Source of the DNA: an uncultured Armatimonadota bacterium
Lineage (GTDB): Bacteria; Armatimonadota; Fimbriimonadia; Fimbriimonadales; Fimbriimonadaceae
Length of the DNA: 16,239 nucleotides
Assembly: GCA_946478935.1 (NCBI GenBank)
Contig: CAMLEL010000012.1
Location: 1 to 16,239, forward strand
Reading direction: 5' to 3'
The notes beneath the pieces are model-generated. The model did not search any database and was not told where the DNA came from. It saw nothing but the letters and a program-made list of their open reading frames with translations. Shown in pieces: positions 1 to 9,033 of the stretch (within the stretch, counting starts at the first letter, position 1; each line of letters begins with the position of its first letter). The translations under genes were made by a program, and so were the position numbers.

Positions 1-57
1 ACCACCGACATGGGCGGCACCTCGTTCGACGTCGGCATCGTCTTCGACTACCAGTAA
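1..57 (+). other. Possible foreign edge: hydantoinase-A-like reading frame overlapping the kinase end
   Basis: On the plus strand the first 54 bases read [18 protein letters not shown] and then stop (TAA at 55-57). [10 protein letters not shown] closely matches the conserved phosphate-binding signature of HyuA/5-oxoprolinase proteins. All 18 codons end in G or C, which is more extreme than the genes nearby. The opposite strand here is the putative receiver start of the kinase, whose residues after VVEDD ([12 protein letters not shown]) fit a receiver helix poorly. Either the match is chance or the left ~40-57 bases belong to a different gene or genome joined at a short shared stretch. The fragment is too short to be sure. 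Confidence 0.4.
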
Positions 58-3000
58 GACTTGGTCATCTGATTCGATGTTATCGCGATCGTCCGCTACC
101 GGTTCGGCCGTGGACTCCATCGCATTGTAGGGTGTGAAGTTGCGCATGCTCTTTGGAATCAGAGTTTCTTCCACGGGCGTGTCGTACATGGACCCGGCAT
201 ATTGTTGCGGCAAGTAGAGGGTGAAGATGCTTCCTTCGTGGGCAACGCTGCGAAGTTGGATCTCGCCTCCAAGAAGAGTTGCGAGTTCACGGCTGATCGC
301 CAATCCCAGGCCCGTGCCGCCATATTTTCGGCTTGTACTGGCGTCGGCCTGTTGGAAAGCTTCAAATATGATCTTTTGTTTCTCGGCGATAATGCCGATT
401 CCGGTATCGCTGACCTCGAAGGCGATCACCTTTTCGGCCTTGCTCAAGATTGGGTGACCCAGACTCCAGCCACGCTTGATCTCACGCACTCGCAAACTCA
501 CGTTGCCCTGCTGAGTGAATTTGAACGAGTTCGAAAGCAGGTTCATTAGAATCTGCTGTAGGCGCTTCGAGTCCGTCACGATGTTCTTGCCCACGTGCGG
601 GTCGACTTTGACTTCGAAATTGAGCTGCTTGCTCTCTGCAATATGTCGGAAGTTCCGGCGAACGGTATCGAGCAGGCTCGCGAATGGAACCTTGTCGATA
701 TCCACGGTGACCGTGCCCGATTCGATCTTGGAGAGGTCCAAAATGTCGCTGATCAGGTTCAAAAGGTCGGTCCCTGCGCCATGGATAGTCCTTGCGAACT
801 CAACTTGCTTGGGCGTTAAGTTTAAGTCGACATTGTCACTAAGCTGCTGACCAAGAATGAGAATGCTGTTCAACGGCGTTCGGAGTTCATGCGACATATT
901 CGCCAAGAACTCTGACTTGTAGCGTGACGTCAGCGCCAACTCCTTCGCCTTCTCTTCGAGCGCTCCACGAGCCTGTTCGATCTCCTGGTTCTTGCGCTCC
1001 ATAACAACGTTCTGCTCGGCAAGCTGCTGTGCTTTTTGTTCGAACTGCTCATTGGAAAGCTGCAACTCCTGTTGGCGCGTCTGAAGTTCGCCAGCCAACT
1101 GCTGCGACTGCTTGAGCAAGTCCTCAGTCTGCATCGTTGCTTCGATACTGTTCAACACGATGCCGATGTTCGTCGTGAGCTGTTCGATAAAGGTGAGGTG
1201 CGTCTGCTGGAAGTCGTTAAGAGATGCCAACCCGATGACCGCCTTGATCTGACCCTCGAAGACGATCGGAAATACGACGATGTTCTTTGGGAGAACATCG
1301 AGCATCGCCGAACCGATTCGAACTGAGTCCATGGGAATGTCGGTGATGAGGATGCGTTTCTTGTCTTTTGCGCACTGGCCCAGAAAGCCATCTCCAAACT
1401 TGAGGTTGTCCGGATATCGCATTTCGTGGTCCTTACCGTGAGCCGCCAGAAGATGAAGGTCGTATTCGCCGCCCTGTGTTGCCAAGTAAATCATGCCCTG
1501 GTGAGCCTGGACCAACGGTACCAATTCTTGGAGGAGCGCCTCACCCACCGTCGTGAGGTCCCGCTGACCTTGGAGCATATTGGTGAAGCGGGCCAAGTTG
1601 GTCTTGAGCCAGTCTTGTTCGTTATTCCGCTCCGTTGTAAGGCGGAGGTTGCCGATCATCGTGTTGATGTTGTCTTTGAGTTCGGCCACCTCACCTTTGG
1701 CATCGACTTGAATCGAACGCGTCAAGTCGCCCTTGGTGACAGCTGTCGCAACTTCTGCGATCGCACGCACCTGGTTTGTCAGGTTCGCCGCCAAGAGGTT
1801 CACGTTGCCGGTCAGGTCTTTCCAAGTACCTGAGGCGCCAGGAACGTTGGCCTGACCACCCAAGCGCCCCTCAACACCAACTTCACGCGCAACGGACGTA
1901 ACCTGTTCGGCAAACGTCGCGAGCGTGTCGGTCATGTTGTTGATCGTTTCCGCAAGGGCGTTGACTTCACCGCGGGCTTTAACCGTCAGTTTCTGCTTGA
2001 GGTTGCCATTGGCAACCGCCGTCACGACTTTTACGATGCCGCGTACCTGTTCGGTCAGGTTCGAAGCCATAACGTTGACGTTTTCAGTCAGCTCTTTCCA
2101 AGTTCCGGCAACTCCAGGAACTTGCGCCTGACCACCAAGCTTTCCTTCGGTTCCAACTTCCTTCGCCACACGGGTAACTTCCGCCGCGAACGCATTCAAC
2201 TGGTCGACCATCGTGTTGATGGTCTCCTTAAGCTGAAGGATCTCACCCTTCACGTCTACCGTGATCTTTCGGGAGAGGTCGCCTTTGGCGACGGCAGTCG
2301 TCACTTCTGCGATGTTTCGAACCTGAGACGTCAGGTTTGACGCCATGAAGTTGACGTTTTCGGTCAGTTCCTTCCAGGTTCCGCCAACACCTGGCACGAC
2401 CGCCTGGCCGCCCAAGCGGCCGTCCGTACCTACTTCACGGGCGACGCGGGTAACTTCGGCTGCAAAGGAGCGGAGCTGGTCGACCATCGTGTTAATCGTC
2501 TCTTTCAGGAGCAGGATTTCGCCGCGCACGTCGACCGTAATCTTCTTGGAAAGGTCTCCGTTTGCAATCGCTGTGGCGACTTCTGCGATGTTTCGCACTT
2601 GGCCGGTCAAGTTTCCGGCCATCGAGTTCACGTTATCGGTAAGGTCCTTCCAAGTTCCCGCTACGCCTGGCACCTGCGCTTGGCCTCCGAGTTTCCCTTC
2701 TGTTCCCACTTCTTTCGCAACACGCGTAACTTCAGAGGAGAATGCGGTCAACTGGTCGACCATCGTGTTGATCGTCTCCTTCAAAAGGAGCATCTCGCCC
2801 TTCACGTCTACCGTGATCTTGCGACTCAGGTCGCCCTTGGCGACGGCGGTAGTCACTTCCGCAATGTTTCGAACCTGGGAGGTCAGGTTTGACGCCATGG
2901 CGTTAACCGAGTCCGTCAAGTCCTTCCAAGTTCCACCGACGCCAGCAACCTGCGCTTGGCCGCCAAGTTTTCCTTCTGTACCCACTTCCTTGGCAACGCG

Positions 3001-4335
3001 TGTAACCTCAGAAGAGAACGCGTTGAGTTGGTCAACCATGGTGTTCATGGTCTCTTTGAGGAGCAGCATTTCGCCGCTCACGTTTACGGTGATCTTTTTG
3101 GAGAGGTCTCCGCCGGCGATAGCCGTCGCAACGTCGGCAATGTTACGCACCTGTGCGGTCAAGTTGCCCGCCATGGAGTTCACAGAGTCGGTTAGGTCCT
3201 TCCAAGTTCCCGCAACGCCGGTGACCTGAGCCTGACCGCCCAACTTTCCTTCCGTTCCCACTTCCTTGGCAACGCGCGTCACCTCAGACGAAAACGCGTT
3301 GAGCTGGTCGACCATCGTATTGATGGTTTCCTTTAAGAGGAGGATTTCGCCCTTGGCATCGACCGTGATCTTACGACCCAGGTCTCCCCGAGCAACGGCA
3401 ATCGTCACGTCCGCGATGTTTCGAACCTGGGAGGTCAGGTTGGAGGCCATCGCATTGACCGAGTCCGTCAAGTCTTTCCAGGTTCCCGCGACGCCCGGCA
3501 CAACGGCCTGACCGCCAAGCTTTCCATCCGTACCCACTTCACGAGCCACACGAGTAACCTCAGAGGCAAAGGAACGTAGCTGATCGACCATCGTATTGAT
3601 GGCCTCTTTCAACTGAAGAATCTCGCCGCGCACGTCTACTGTGATCTTTCTGGAAAGGTCTCCGCTGGCCACCGCGATCGTCACGTCCGAGATGTTTCGG
3701 ACCTGAGCCGTAAGGTTGGAGGCCATTGAGTTCACACCGTCGGTAAGGTCTTTCCAAACGCCGCTCACACCCGGAACCTTGGCCTGGCCGCCAAGCTTTC
3801 CATCCGCGCCAACTTCCCGGGCAACGCGCGTAACCTCGGACGAGAAGACGCTGAGCTGCCGAATCATCGTGTTCACGATCTTCGCTGAGCGCAAGAACTC
3901 GCCCTCGAGGGGTCGACCCTCTACGTCCAGACGCACCGTCTGAACCAGGTCGCCTTCCGCAACCGCCGCAATGACGCGGGTTACTTCATTTGTGGGCCGC
4001 ACCAGATCCTCGATCAGGCCATTGATGGAGCCCTCCATTTCGCCCCAAGCGCCGGTCGATCGGTCGAACTTAGCACGTTGACGAATCCGGCCCTCTCGTC
4101 CCACCACATTTCGCACGCGCCCAAGTTCCTGGGACATCTGCTCATTGGCGGCCATGATGTCATTGAAGGCCTCAGCGATTCTGCCCTCGTAGCCAGTCCT
4201 ATCTGTTGCCAGACGGACTGAGAAGTTGCCCGCCTTGGCCGCTTGAAGCGCGCTTAATAGTTCAGCGTGATTGGAGATTTCCTCCGTCGCCTTGCCATTG
4301 GTCCCCGCCTTGTCTACAACCGCCGATTTGCTCAA
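1..4335 (-). CDS. Soluble multi-HAMP hybrid histidine kinase (Nik1/Os-1-like), partial at its C-terminus
   Basis: This is a cytoplasmic-looking sensor kinase; no membrane segment or signal peptide is visible. Reading from the TTG at 4335 the frame stays open for 1445 codons to the window edge. Order of parts: a HAMP array (about residues 28-895), GAF domain (about 915-1065), Gln/Glu-rich coiled coil (about 1066-1135), HisKA with the H-box [10 protein letters not shown] (phospho-acceptor His1149), and HATPase with N-box Asn1265/Asn1269, G1 box DTGIGI (1310-1315) and G2 box GTGLGL (1340-1345). A C-terminal receiver begins with VLLVVEDD right at the window edge. The TTG start is chosen because GGAGG lies 4 nt upstream and an in-frame TAA lies 12 codons further up. 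Stacked HAMP units in soluble group III kinases, such as fungal Nik1, are linked to osmotic and envelope stress; that role is inferred here. The phosphorelay output partner is not visible. The last ~19 residues may not be genuine (see the junction entry). Confidence 0.93.
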   Translation of the reverse strand, partial: MSKSAVVDKAGTNGKATEEISNHAELLSALQAAKAGNFSVRLATDRTGYEGRIAEAFNDIMAANEQMSQELGRVRNVVGREGRIRQRAKFDRSTGAWGEMEGSINGLIEDLVRPTNEVTRVIAAVAEGDLVQTVRLDVEGRPLEGEFLRSAKIVNTMIRQLSVFSSEVTRVAREVGADGKLGGQAKVPGVSGVWKDLTDGVNSMASNLTAQVRNISDVTIAVASGDLSRKITVDVRGEILQLKEAINTMVDQLRSFASEVTRVAREVGTDGKLGGQAVVPGVAGTWKDLTDSVNAMASNLTSQVRNIADVTIAVARGDLGRKITVDAKGEILLLKETINTMVDQLNAFSSEVTRVAKEVGTEGKLGGQAQVTGVAGTWKDLTDSVNSMAGNLTAQVRNIADVATAIAGGDLSKKITVNVSGEMLLLKETMNTMVDQLNAFSSEVTRVAKEVGTEGKLGGQAQVAGVGGTWKDLTDSVNAMASNLTSQVRNIAEVTTAVAKGDLSRKITVDVKGEMLLLKETINTMVDQLTAFSSEVTRVAKEVGTEGKLGGQAQVPGVAGTWKDLTDNVNSMAGNLTGQVRNIAEVATAIANGDLSKKITVDVRGEILLLKETINTMVDQLRSFAAEVTRVAREVGTDGRLGGQAVVPGVGGTWKELTENVNFMASNLTSQVRNIAEVTTAVAKGDLSRKITVDVKGEILQLKETINTMVDQLNAFAAEVTRVAKEVGTEGKLGGQAQVPGVAGTWKELTENVNVMASNLTEQVRGIVKVVTAVANGNLKQKLTVKARGEVNALAETINNMTDTLATFAEQVTSVAREVGVEGRLGGQANVPGASGTWKDLTGNVNLLAANLTNQVRAIAEVATAVTKGDLTRSIQVDAKGEVAELKDNINTMIGNLRLTTERNNEQDWLKTNLARFTNMLQGQRDLTTVGEALLQELVPLVQAHQGMIYLATQGGEYDLHLLAAHGKDHEMRYPDNLKFGDGFLGQCAKDKKRILITDIPMDSVRIGSAMLDVLPKNIVVFPIVFEGQIKAVIGLASLNDFQQTHLTFIEQLTTNIGIVLNSIEATMQTEDLLKQSQQLAGELQTRQQELQLSNEQFEQKAQQLAEQNVVMERKNQEIEQARGALEEKAKELALTSRYKSEFLANMSHELRTPLNSILILGQQLSDNVDLNLTPKQVEFARTIHGAGTDLLNLISDILDLSKIESGTVTVDIDKVPFASLLDTVRRNFRHIAESKQLNFEVKVDPHVGKNIVTDSKRLQQILMNLLSNSFKFTQQGNVSLRVREIKRGWSLGHPILSKAEKVIAFEVSDTGIGIIAEKQKIIFEAFQQADASTSRKYGGTGLGLAISRELATLLGGEIQLRSVAHEGSIFTLYLPQQYAGSMYDTPVEETLIPKSMRNFTPYNAMESTAEPVADDRDNIESDDQVLLVVEDDADVERGAAHVGG
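1822..4047 (-). repeat. Tandem 92-residue (276 bp) HAMP / HAMP-like repeat array inside the kinase gene
   Basis: A conserved Trp (in WKDLT/WKELT) recurs at residues 97, 194, 286, 378, 470, 562, 654, 746 and 838. Its codons at 1822, 2098, 2374, 2650, 2926, 3202, 3478 and 3754 are spaced by exactly 276 bp. Only the first interval, to 4045, is longer (291 bp, 5 extra residues). Each unit holds a canonical HAMP (QVRNI...GDL..KITV...GE...LKE..NTMVDQL) followed by a HAMP-like linker (EVTRVA.EVG..G.LGGQA). That gives about ten canonical and nine linker modules, which is the organisation described for Nik1-type kinases. Third codon positions differ between units, so the repeats are old and held by selection on protein rather than recently duplicated. 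Confidence 0.92.
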
Positions 4336-4471
4336 GAAGCCTCCAAAGAGGAAAAGCGGTAGCGCCGGTTAACATGGAGGTTGAAGAGCTTTCAACAAGC
4401 GGATGGGTTCCGATTCAAACGAACCGACACCTTCTCATCCTCATTTGAAAGCAATTCAATCCGGTCTGCCT

Positions 4472-4497
4472 CACCGAAGACACCATCGCCTTCGGTG
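4472..4497. repeat. Inverted repeat, 8-bp arms CACCGAAG / CTTCGGTG
   Basis: Perfect arms at 4472-4479 and 4490-4497 enclose a 10-nt loop. There is no T run on either side, so it is not a standard intrinsic terminator. It could be an operator in the divergent promoter region or a hairpin in the kinase leader. Function unknown. Confidence 0.5.
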
Positions 4498-4732
4498 GAC
4501 ACTGCCTATCGCGCCCACGATTCCGTAGTGTTCTAATTACCATTGGGGAGCTGCTTTTGGAACCTGCCTTACCGGTTTCAAACAGAAGGAGAGCGATTTC
4601 TTATTGTTTTCTAATAGGCGGGCGTAAGACTCCACGATCTATCCGAACCAATCCTGAAGAGCGGGGAAATTCGCTTCCATTGCGCGACCGCCTTCTGAAA
4701 CTGCCCAGCGTTGGGAATGCCAAACGATTTGC

Positions 4733-4761
4733 TTTGTATACGACGCCCTAACAGATACACT
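4733..4761 (+). promoter_or_regulatory. Candidate metY promoter giving a leaderless mRNA
   Basis: TACACT at 4756-4761 lies exactly 6 nt before the GTG at 4768, placing the expected transcription start on the start codon. A weak -35 (TTTGTA, 4733-4738) sits 17 nt upstream. No Shine-Dalgarno precedes the GTG, which agrees with leaderless translation. Confidence 0.45.
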
Positions 4762-4767
4762 CTGCTC

Positions 4768-6051
4768 GTGTCCAAGACCCGCCAATTTGGATTTGAGACC
4801 CGTATGCTTCATGCCGGCCATGTGCCTGATCCTTACGTTGGGGCCAGAGCAGCGCCGATCTATCAGACCACCAGCTTCGTGTTCGAGTCGCCACAGGAGG
4901 CAGCACACCTCTTTGAATTGAAGGAATACGGAAACATCTACTCTCGCATCAGCAATCCCACCACGGCGATCTTTGAAGAACGAGTGGCCTCTCTGGAAAA
5001 TGGGACGGGAGCGGTGGCTGTGGCGAGCGGAATGGCCGCCCAATTCGGAACCGTGATGACCCTCTGCCAACCTGGTGATCACATCGTGGCCTCCAGTCAA
5101 CTCTATGGAGGCACGGTGACGCAATTTGCGCACTCGCTGAAGAAGTTATCGGTGGCCGCTTCCTTTGTCGACCCTTCCAAACTCGACGCATGGGAAGCGG
5201 CAATCACCGCAGAGACCCGCCTGTTATTTGTAGAGACTATTGGCAACCCGGGAGGTTCGGTGGCGGACCTTGAATCACTGGGAAAACTTGCAAAAAGTCG
5301 CAATATCCCACTCGTAGTCGATAACACATTCGCCACGCCCTACCTCTGCCGACCCATCGAGCACGGAGCGACGCTCGTGGTGCACTCGGCGACCAAGTTC
5401 ATCGGCGGGCATGGAACCTCCATTGGCGGCGTTGTGGTGGACTCGGGAGATTTCGACTTCTCCCACTATCCCACGATCGCGGATCCCTCGCCTTCCTATC
5501 ACGGCATGAGGTTTTACGATACGTTTGGGCACTACGGGTTCTTGATGAAGCTTCGGGCTGAGACCGTGCGTGATACGGGCGCGTGCATTTCGCCCTTCAA
5601 TTCCTTCATGCTGATTCAGGGGTTGGAGACGTTGTCGCTTCGGATGGAGCGACATGTCTCCAATGCTCAGAAAGTGGCCGAGTTCCTTAGCAACCACGCA
5701 AGCGTGGAACGCGTGCATTACGCGGGCCTTCCTTCCCATCCCCAATTTGAATTGGCCAAGAAGTATTTACCGTTGGGGCCCGGAGCGGTCTTTGCATTTG
5801 AGATCAAGGGTGGCAGGGCGGCGGGATCCCGTCTGATCGAGAATTTGCAGTTGTTTTCCCACCTCGCGAACGTGGGAGACGCCAAGTCCCTGGTAATCCA
5901 CCCGGCCTCCACGACGCATCAGCAGAACACGGACGAGGAACTGGCTCGTGGAGGGATCACTCCGGGCACGGTGAGGCTGTCTGTGGGTCTGGAGTCTGTG
6001 GAAGACCTGATTTGGGACCTGGAACAGGCGTTGGCGGCGACGCAGGATTAG
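4768..6051 (+). CDS. metY: O-acetylhomoserine sulfhydrylase (O-acetylhomoserine aminocarboxypropyltransferase)
   Basis: A PLP enzyme of the Cys/Met metabolism family, 427 residues from the GTG, the usual size for MetY. It condenses O-acetylhomoserine with sulfide to homocysteine in the cytoplasm. Visible features: [10 protein letters not shown] with the Tyr-x-Arg phosphate-cradle pair (Tyr58), the SGMAA loop, VVDNTF with the PLP-pyridine Asp185, and [10 protein letters not shown] with the Schiff-base Lys210. The subfamily is called MetY rather than cystathionine gamma-synthase from the [15 protein letters not shown]-terminus, the [12 protein letters not shown] insert and the C-terminal HPASTTHQQ block. 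An ATG 19 codons upstream (4711) is in frame but adds unconserved residues; GTG 4768 follows a well-placed -10. A CGS or O-succinylhomoserine activity is less likely. It stands 46 bp ahead of ubiX. Confidence 0.93.
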   Translation: MSKTRQFGFETRMLHAGHVPDPYVGARAAPIYQTTSFVFESPQEAAHLFELKEYGNIYSRISNPTTAIFEERVASLENGTGAVAVASGMAAQFGTVMTLCQPGDHIVASSQLYGGTVTQFAHSLKKLSVAASFVDPSKLDAWEAAITAETRLLFVETIGNPGGSVADLESLGKLAKSRNIPLVVDNTFATPYLCRPIEHGATLVVHSATKFIGGHGTSIGGVVVDSGDFDFSHYPTIADPSPSYHGMRFYDTFGHYGFLMKLRAETVRDTGACISPFNSFMLIQGLETLSLRMERHVSNAQKVAEFLSNHASVERVHYAGLPSHPQFELAKKYLPLGPGAVFAFEIKGGRAAGSRLIENLQLFSHLANVGDAKSLVIHPASTTHQQNTDEELARGGITPGTVRLSVGLESVEDLIWDLEQALAATQD

Positions 6052-6083
6052 CCTTTGGCGAACTTGAGATTCGGCGAGAACAG

Positions 6084-6089
6084 TAGACT
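6084..6089 (+). promoter_or_regulatory. Candidate -10 box (TAGACT) for ubiX
   Basis: TAGACT ends 8 nt before the ATG at 6098 in the 46-bp gap after metY, and no Shine-Dalgarno is present. It fits the leaderless arrangement seen at several other genes in this window. No convincing -35 was found. Confidence 0.35.
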
Positions 6090-6097
6090 GAATGCGC

Positions 6098-6691
6098 ATG
6101 TCGACAGGTCGGATCGTAGTGGGAATCACAGGAGCGAGCGGCGCCATCTACGGGCAAAGGTTCCTCAGGGAAGCTGCGCGCCGATATCAAGAGGTGTATT
6201 TGATCCTGAGTGAACAGGCGATACAGGTCGCTCAAACCGAACTGGGAGTCGCGCCTGATCGTGCCAGCTTCAAAACCGACGCTTGGCTGGGCGAGCCCTT
6301 TCCAAATATTCAACTCTTGGATTCGCGGAACTACTTCACACCTCCCGCGTCGGGATCGTTTCGTCATGACGGCATGGTGATCATTCCGTGCTCAATGGGT
6401 ACGGCGGGAAGAATCGCCCACGGGATCAGTGACGACTTGCTGACTCGTGCGGCAGACGTCTGCCTGAAAGAGCGTCGACCGCTGATCGTGGTTCCCCGGG
6501 AAATGCCCATGAGTACAATCATGCTCCGCAACTTGACGACCCTTTCGGAAGCAGGAGGAACGGTAATTCCGGCCTGCCCGGCGTGGTACCACCGGCCGTC
6601 GTCATTAGAAGAGCTTGCAGATACCGTCGTGGCTAGGGTGCTGCAAGCTTTGGGTCAAGATCAATCCTTGGTCCAAGAGTGGATGCATTAA
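6098..6691 (+). CDS. ubiX: Flavin prenyltransferase UbiX
   Basis: The protein has 197 residues, normal for UbiX. It joins a dimethylallyl group to FMN to make prenylated FMN, the cofactor of UbiD-type decarboxylases. Visible family blocks: the N-terminal flavin-binding GITGASGAIYG (about 9-19), PASGSF (about 83-88), the MVIIPCSMGTAGRIAHGISDD block, VVPREMP, and the C-terminal FMN-site region (ACPAWYHRPSSLEEL). No ubiD lies in the window, so the partner decarboxylase (quinone biosynthesis or aromatic acid metabolism) must be elsewhere. The start could also be the ATG at 6092, two codons upstream. I prefer 6098 because 6092 lies only 2 nt after the TAGACT box. It is followed after 19 bp by the epimerase gene and is probably cotranscribed with it. 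Confidence 0.93.
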   Translation: MSTGRIVVGITGASGAIYGQRFLREAARRYQEVYLILSEQAIQVAQTELGVAPDRASFKTDAWLGEPFPNIQLLDSRNYFTPPASGSFRHDGMVIIPCSMGTAGRIAHGISDDLLTRAADVCLKERRPLIVVPREMPMSTIMLRNLTTLSEAGGTVIPACPAWYHRPSSLEELADTVVARVLQALGQDQSLVQEWMH

Positions 6692-6710
6692 GTCAAAGGA
6701 GACGCTCAAC

Positions 6711-7628
6711 TTGAGAGTGGTGATCGCAGGAGGGTCCGGATTCATTGGTGCCGCCCTCACGCAATTGTTTCGAAATCGTGGCGACGACGTTGTGATCTTG
6801 AGTCGGTCGACGCGGTCGATCGAGGGCGCGACCCTAGCCAAATGGAATGGCGAGACAGTCGGAGATTGGTCGGGGTTGCTGAATGGAGCCGCTGCCGTCA
6901 TCAACCTTTCCGGGGAGCCGGTCACTTTGCGTTGGACCGAGGAGAATCGGCGAAAAATTCTGGAAAGTCGGACGAAAAGTACAGAGGCTATCGGAAAGGC
7001 TATCCGCTCTTGCCAAAACGCGCCCATCACCTGGATCAATGTCAGCGGCGTCGGTTACTACGGCGACGCAGGCGACACTCTATTGGATGAATCAAGCCCG
7101 GCCGGGGAAGGATTCCTATCGGAAGTCTGTCTGGCCTGGGAGCGAGCGCAAGAATCGGTTGACACTCCCGGTACACGCAAGGCTCGAATTCGAATCGGAA
7201 CCGTTCTCGGCCGCGATGGCGGCGCTTTTCCAGAACTGGCCAAGTTTGCCAAGCTCTTTCTCGGAGGAACGCTCGGCAGCGGCCACCAGTGGATGCCGTG
7301 GATCCATATCGAGGACCTGGCCCGAATCTTTGCTTGGGTGGTCGATACAAAGTTTGAGGGCGTGGTCAACGGCGTCGGACCGGAGCCGGTCAAAAACACA
7401 AACTTTATGGCGGCACTTCGCCACGCCGCCAAGCGCCCTTGGTCGCCACCTGTACCTGCATTTGCTATCCGCACCGTCGGCGCCATTAAAGGTGTGCAAG
7501 CTGACGTAGTTTTGCAGAGCCAGCGGGCAACGTCGCGCGTCCTTGCGGAGGCAGGTTTTACATACGACCATCCGAGTTTGGATCAGACCCTGAAGAGCCT
7601 GCTTGCGGCCCCCAGCGATCGACCGTGA
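6711..7628 (+). CDS. TIGR01777-family NAD(P)-binding epimerase (YfcH/SDR39U1-like)
   Basis: An extended short-chain dehydrogenase-like protein of 305 residues. The Rossmann glycine motif GGSGFIG is at 7-13, NLSGEPV near 65-71 (typical of this subgroup), and SGVGYYGD at 112-119 takes the place of the usual active-site Tyr region. Also present are RIGTVLG and the PWIHIEDLARI block. The family binds NADP(H), but its substrate is unknown; some members affect cell division or have been called nucleoside-diphosphate-sugar epimerases without proof. The TTG start is chosen because AAAGGAGA lies 8 nt upstream and the Rossmann strand begins right after it; an ATG at 6615 would overlap ubiX by 77 bp. 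Likely in one transcript with ubiX. Confidence 0.9.
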   Translation: MRVVIAGGSGFIGAALTQLFRNRGDDVVILSRSTRSIEGATLAKWNGETVGDWSGLLNGAAAVINLSGEPVTLRWTEENRRKILESRTKSTEAIGKAIRSCQNAPITWINVSGVGYYGDAGDTLLDESSPAGEGFLSEVCLAWERAQESVDTPGTRKARIRIGTVLGRDGGAFPELAKFAKLFLGGTLGSGHQWMPWIHIEDLARIFAWVVDTKFEGVVNGVGPEPVKNTNFMAALRHAAKRPWSPPVPAFAIRTVGAIKGVQADVVLQSQRATSRVLAEAGFTYDHPSLDQTLKSLLAAPSDRP

Positions 7629-7634
7629 CCCAGG

Positions 7635-7640
7635 TACAAT
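7635..7640 (+). promoter_or_regulatory. Candidate -10 box (TACAAT) for trigger factor
   Basis: TACAAT lies just after the epimerase stop and 37 nt before the tig ATG, giving a leader of about 30 nt. A small hairpin GGGC-CGTC-GCCC sits in that leader at 7655-7666. No convincing -35 and no Shine-Dalgarno are seen. Confidence 0.4.
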
Positions 7641-7677
7641 CTCCTATTCAAATTGGGCCGTCGCCCTTCCCACCGCC

Positions 7678-8973
7678 ATGCAAGTAACCCGCGAAGACCT
7701 GAATCCCTGCACCGTTAAGTTGAACGTAATCTGCGACGCGCAGCAGGTGAAAGAGGGCTATGACAAAGCCCTGAAGTCGATTTCTAAAAACATCAAAATG
7801 CCGGGATTCCGACCCGGCCACGTTCCCAAGGGGATGATCGAGAAGATGATCGATCCAGGACAGCTAAACGAAGAAGCGGCCGAGGCGATCGTTCGCTCTG
7901 CCTTCCGGCAAGCTGTCGAACAAGAGGGAATCAAGCCTGATCCCGGCACGGCTCCCGCCGTTGAATTGGTCAAGATCGATCAGGAAGAGGGAGTCTGCGA
8001 GTTCAATGCCAAGGTCCCCCTGCCACCAGTTGTGGAACTGGGCGATTACAAGGGACTTCCCGTGGAGAAACCGGCAATCGAAGTGACCAACGAGGAAGTC
8101 GAATACCAGATCGAGGAGCTTCGCAAGCAGCGTCATTCGCGCGAAGCGGTAACCGATCGGGGAGCGGAGGAAGGCGATGTTGCCGTCGTCAACATCAAAC
8201 TGGATGGCGAGGAAGGAGACGGTCGGAACTTCATGACCGTCGTTGGCAAAACCTTCCCGCAACTCGACCAAGCCCTCAGCGGCATGAAGGTCGAGGAAAT
8301 GAAGCACCTGGACCTAACTTTCCCTGAGAACTTTCAGGAGAAAGACTGGGCTGGCAAACCCTTCAAGTGTCTGGTCACGCTGAACTCGATCAGCGCGGTC
8401 AAGCTCCCAGAAATCGACGACGCGTTTGCCCAAAGCCTGAAGACCGACAACCTGGACGATCTCAACATCAAACTTCGTGAAGGCATTCTGCGCGCCAAGA
8501 ACGAGATGGTCCGAGAAATGGTGACGGAGCAGCTTTTGGAGCGGCTCTTGGAACGGAGCAAGGTCGAAGTCAGTGATAACATGTGGGAGCAGCTTGCTAA
8601 CCGCCGGCTGTATGAAACCGAGCAGGAGATGCACCAGCAAGGCAAGAACATGGAGCAGCATGCCGCCGAGAACGGAATGACCGTGGAGGGCCTTGTAGAA
8701 GCGTGGCGAGAAAAAGCCAAGACGCATGTGATCCGGGCGCTGATGATCCGAACCGTCTTCGAGCAGGAGAAAATGGAGATCGGAAACGAGGAATTGAACC
8801 GAGAGCTCTATTCGATGGCGTCTGAATTCGGAGTGGAACCTCAACAGATGCTCGAGATGTTGCAGAAGAACAAGGCAATGGAGGAAATCCAATATCGTTC
8901 GATTTCCCGAAAAGTCAGCGAGTTCTTGCTCGAAAATGCCGATATCAAGGAAGTCGCCCTCGCAGGGGCCTAG
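7678..8973 (+). CDS. tig: Trigger factor (ribosome-associated chaperone)
   Basis: The protein has 431 residues, the normal length. It meets nascent chains at the ribosome exit. The N-terminal ribosome-binding domain carries the signature GFRPGHVP at 43-50. The middle PPIase-like domain spans about 164-238 and the alpha-helical chaperone domain fills the rest. The start ATG gives MQVTREDLNP, which matches the family N-terminus; the frame extends 25 codons further up, but without conservation. The middle domain is shorter than usual: the region corresponding to the FKBP-type FIPGFE segment reads TFPQLDQAL (192-200), so prolyl isomerase activity may be reduced or lost. There is no Shine-Dalgarno. 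tig stands 60 bp ahead of clpP, a common bacterial order. Confidence 0.95.
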   Translation: MQVTREDLNPCTVKLNVICDAQQVKEGYDKALKSISKNIKMPGFRPGHVPKGMIEKMIDPGQLNEEAAEAIVRSAFRQAVEQEGIKPDPGTAPAVELVKIDQEEGVCEFNAKVPLPPVVELGDYKGLPVEKPAIEVTNEEVEYQIEELRKQRHSREAVTDRGAEEGDVAVVNIKLDGEEGDGRNFMTVVGKTFPQLDQALSGMKVEEMKHLDLTFPENFQEKDWAGKPFKCLVTLNSISAVKLPEIDDAFAQSLKTDNLDDLNIKLREGILRAKNEMVREMVTEQLLERLLERSKVEVSDNMWEQLANRRLYETEQEMHQQGKNMEQHAAENGMTVEGLVEAWREKAKTHVIRALMIRTVFEQEKMEIGNEELNRELYSMASEFGVEPQQMLEMLQKNKAMEEIQYRSISRKVSEFLLENADIKEVALAGA

Positions 8974-8980
8974 CGCCCCT
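8964..8980 (+). other. Small hairpin at the tig stop codon
   Basis: AGGGGC (8964-8969) pairs with GCCCCT (8975-8980) across a 5-nt loop that contains the TAG stop. No T tract follows. It may protect a 3' end or act as a partial attenuator between tig and clpP. Weak evidence. Confidence 0.3.
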
Positions 8981-9033
8981 AGCGAAAACTGGCGTCTGAA
9001 AATCTAAACTGGGCCTAGTAACAGGAGGTTAAT

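Larger units (their letters stand above)
4336..4767. other. Divergent intergenic region between the kinase and metY
   Basis: These 432 bp separate the two divergent genes. Short frames are present, but none has a recognisable product or a convincing ribosome binding site. It must hold the kinase promoter on the minus strand, where I cannot pick a good -35/-10 pair. It also holds the metY promoter at the right end. An 8-bp inverted repeat lies at 4472-4497. No SAM-riboswitch consensus or T-tract terminator was seen upstream of metY. Confidence 0.6.

Noticed and set aside
2345..3229. A 294-residue open frame on the plus strand with an internal repeat
   Set aside because: It is the antisense shadow of the HAMP repeats; the minus strand encodes a clear kinase with all catalytic boxes through the same region.
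1822..4047. Regular 276-bp spacing as a CRISPR or satellite array
   Set aside because: The period is a multiple of three, lies wholly in one coding frame, and the units differ at silent sites.
4336..4767. SAM riboswitch upstream of metY
   Set aside because: No SAM-I (CTTATCAAGAG-like) or SAM-II core was found, and the start seems leaderless.
4639..5133. A 164-residue minus-strand frame over the metY start
   Set aside because: It is a shadow of metY; there is no domain and it conflicts with a well-supported enzyme.
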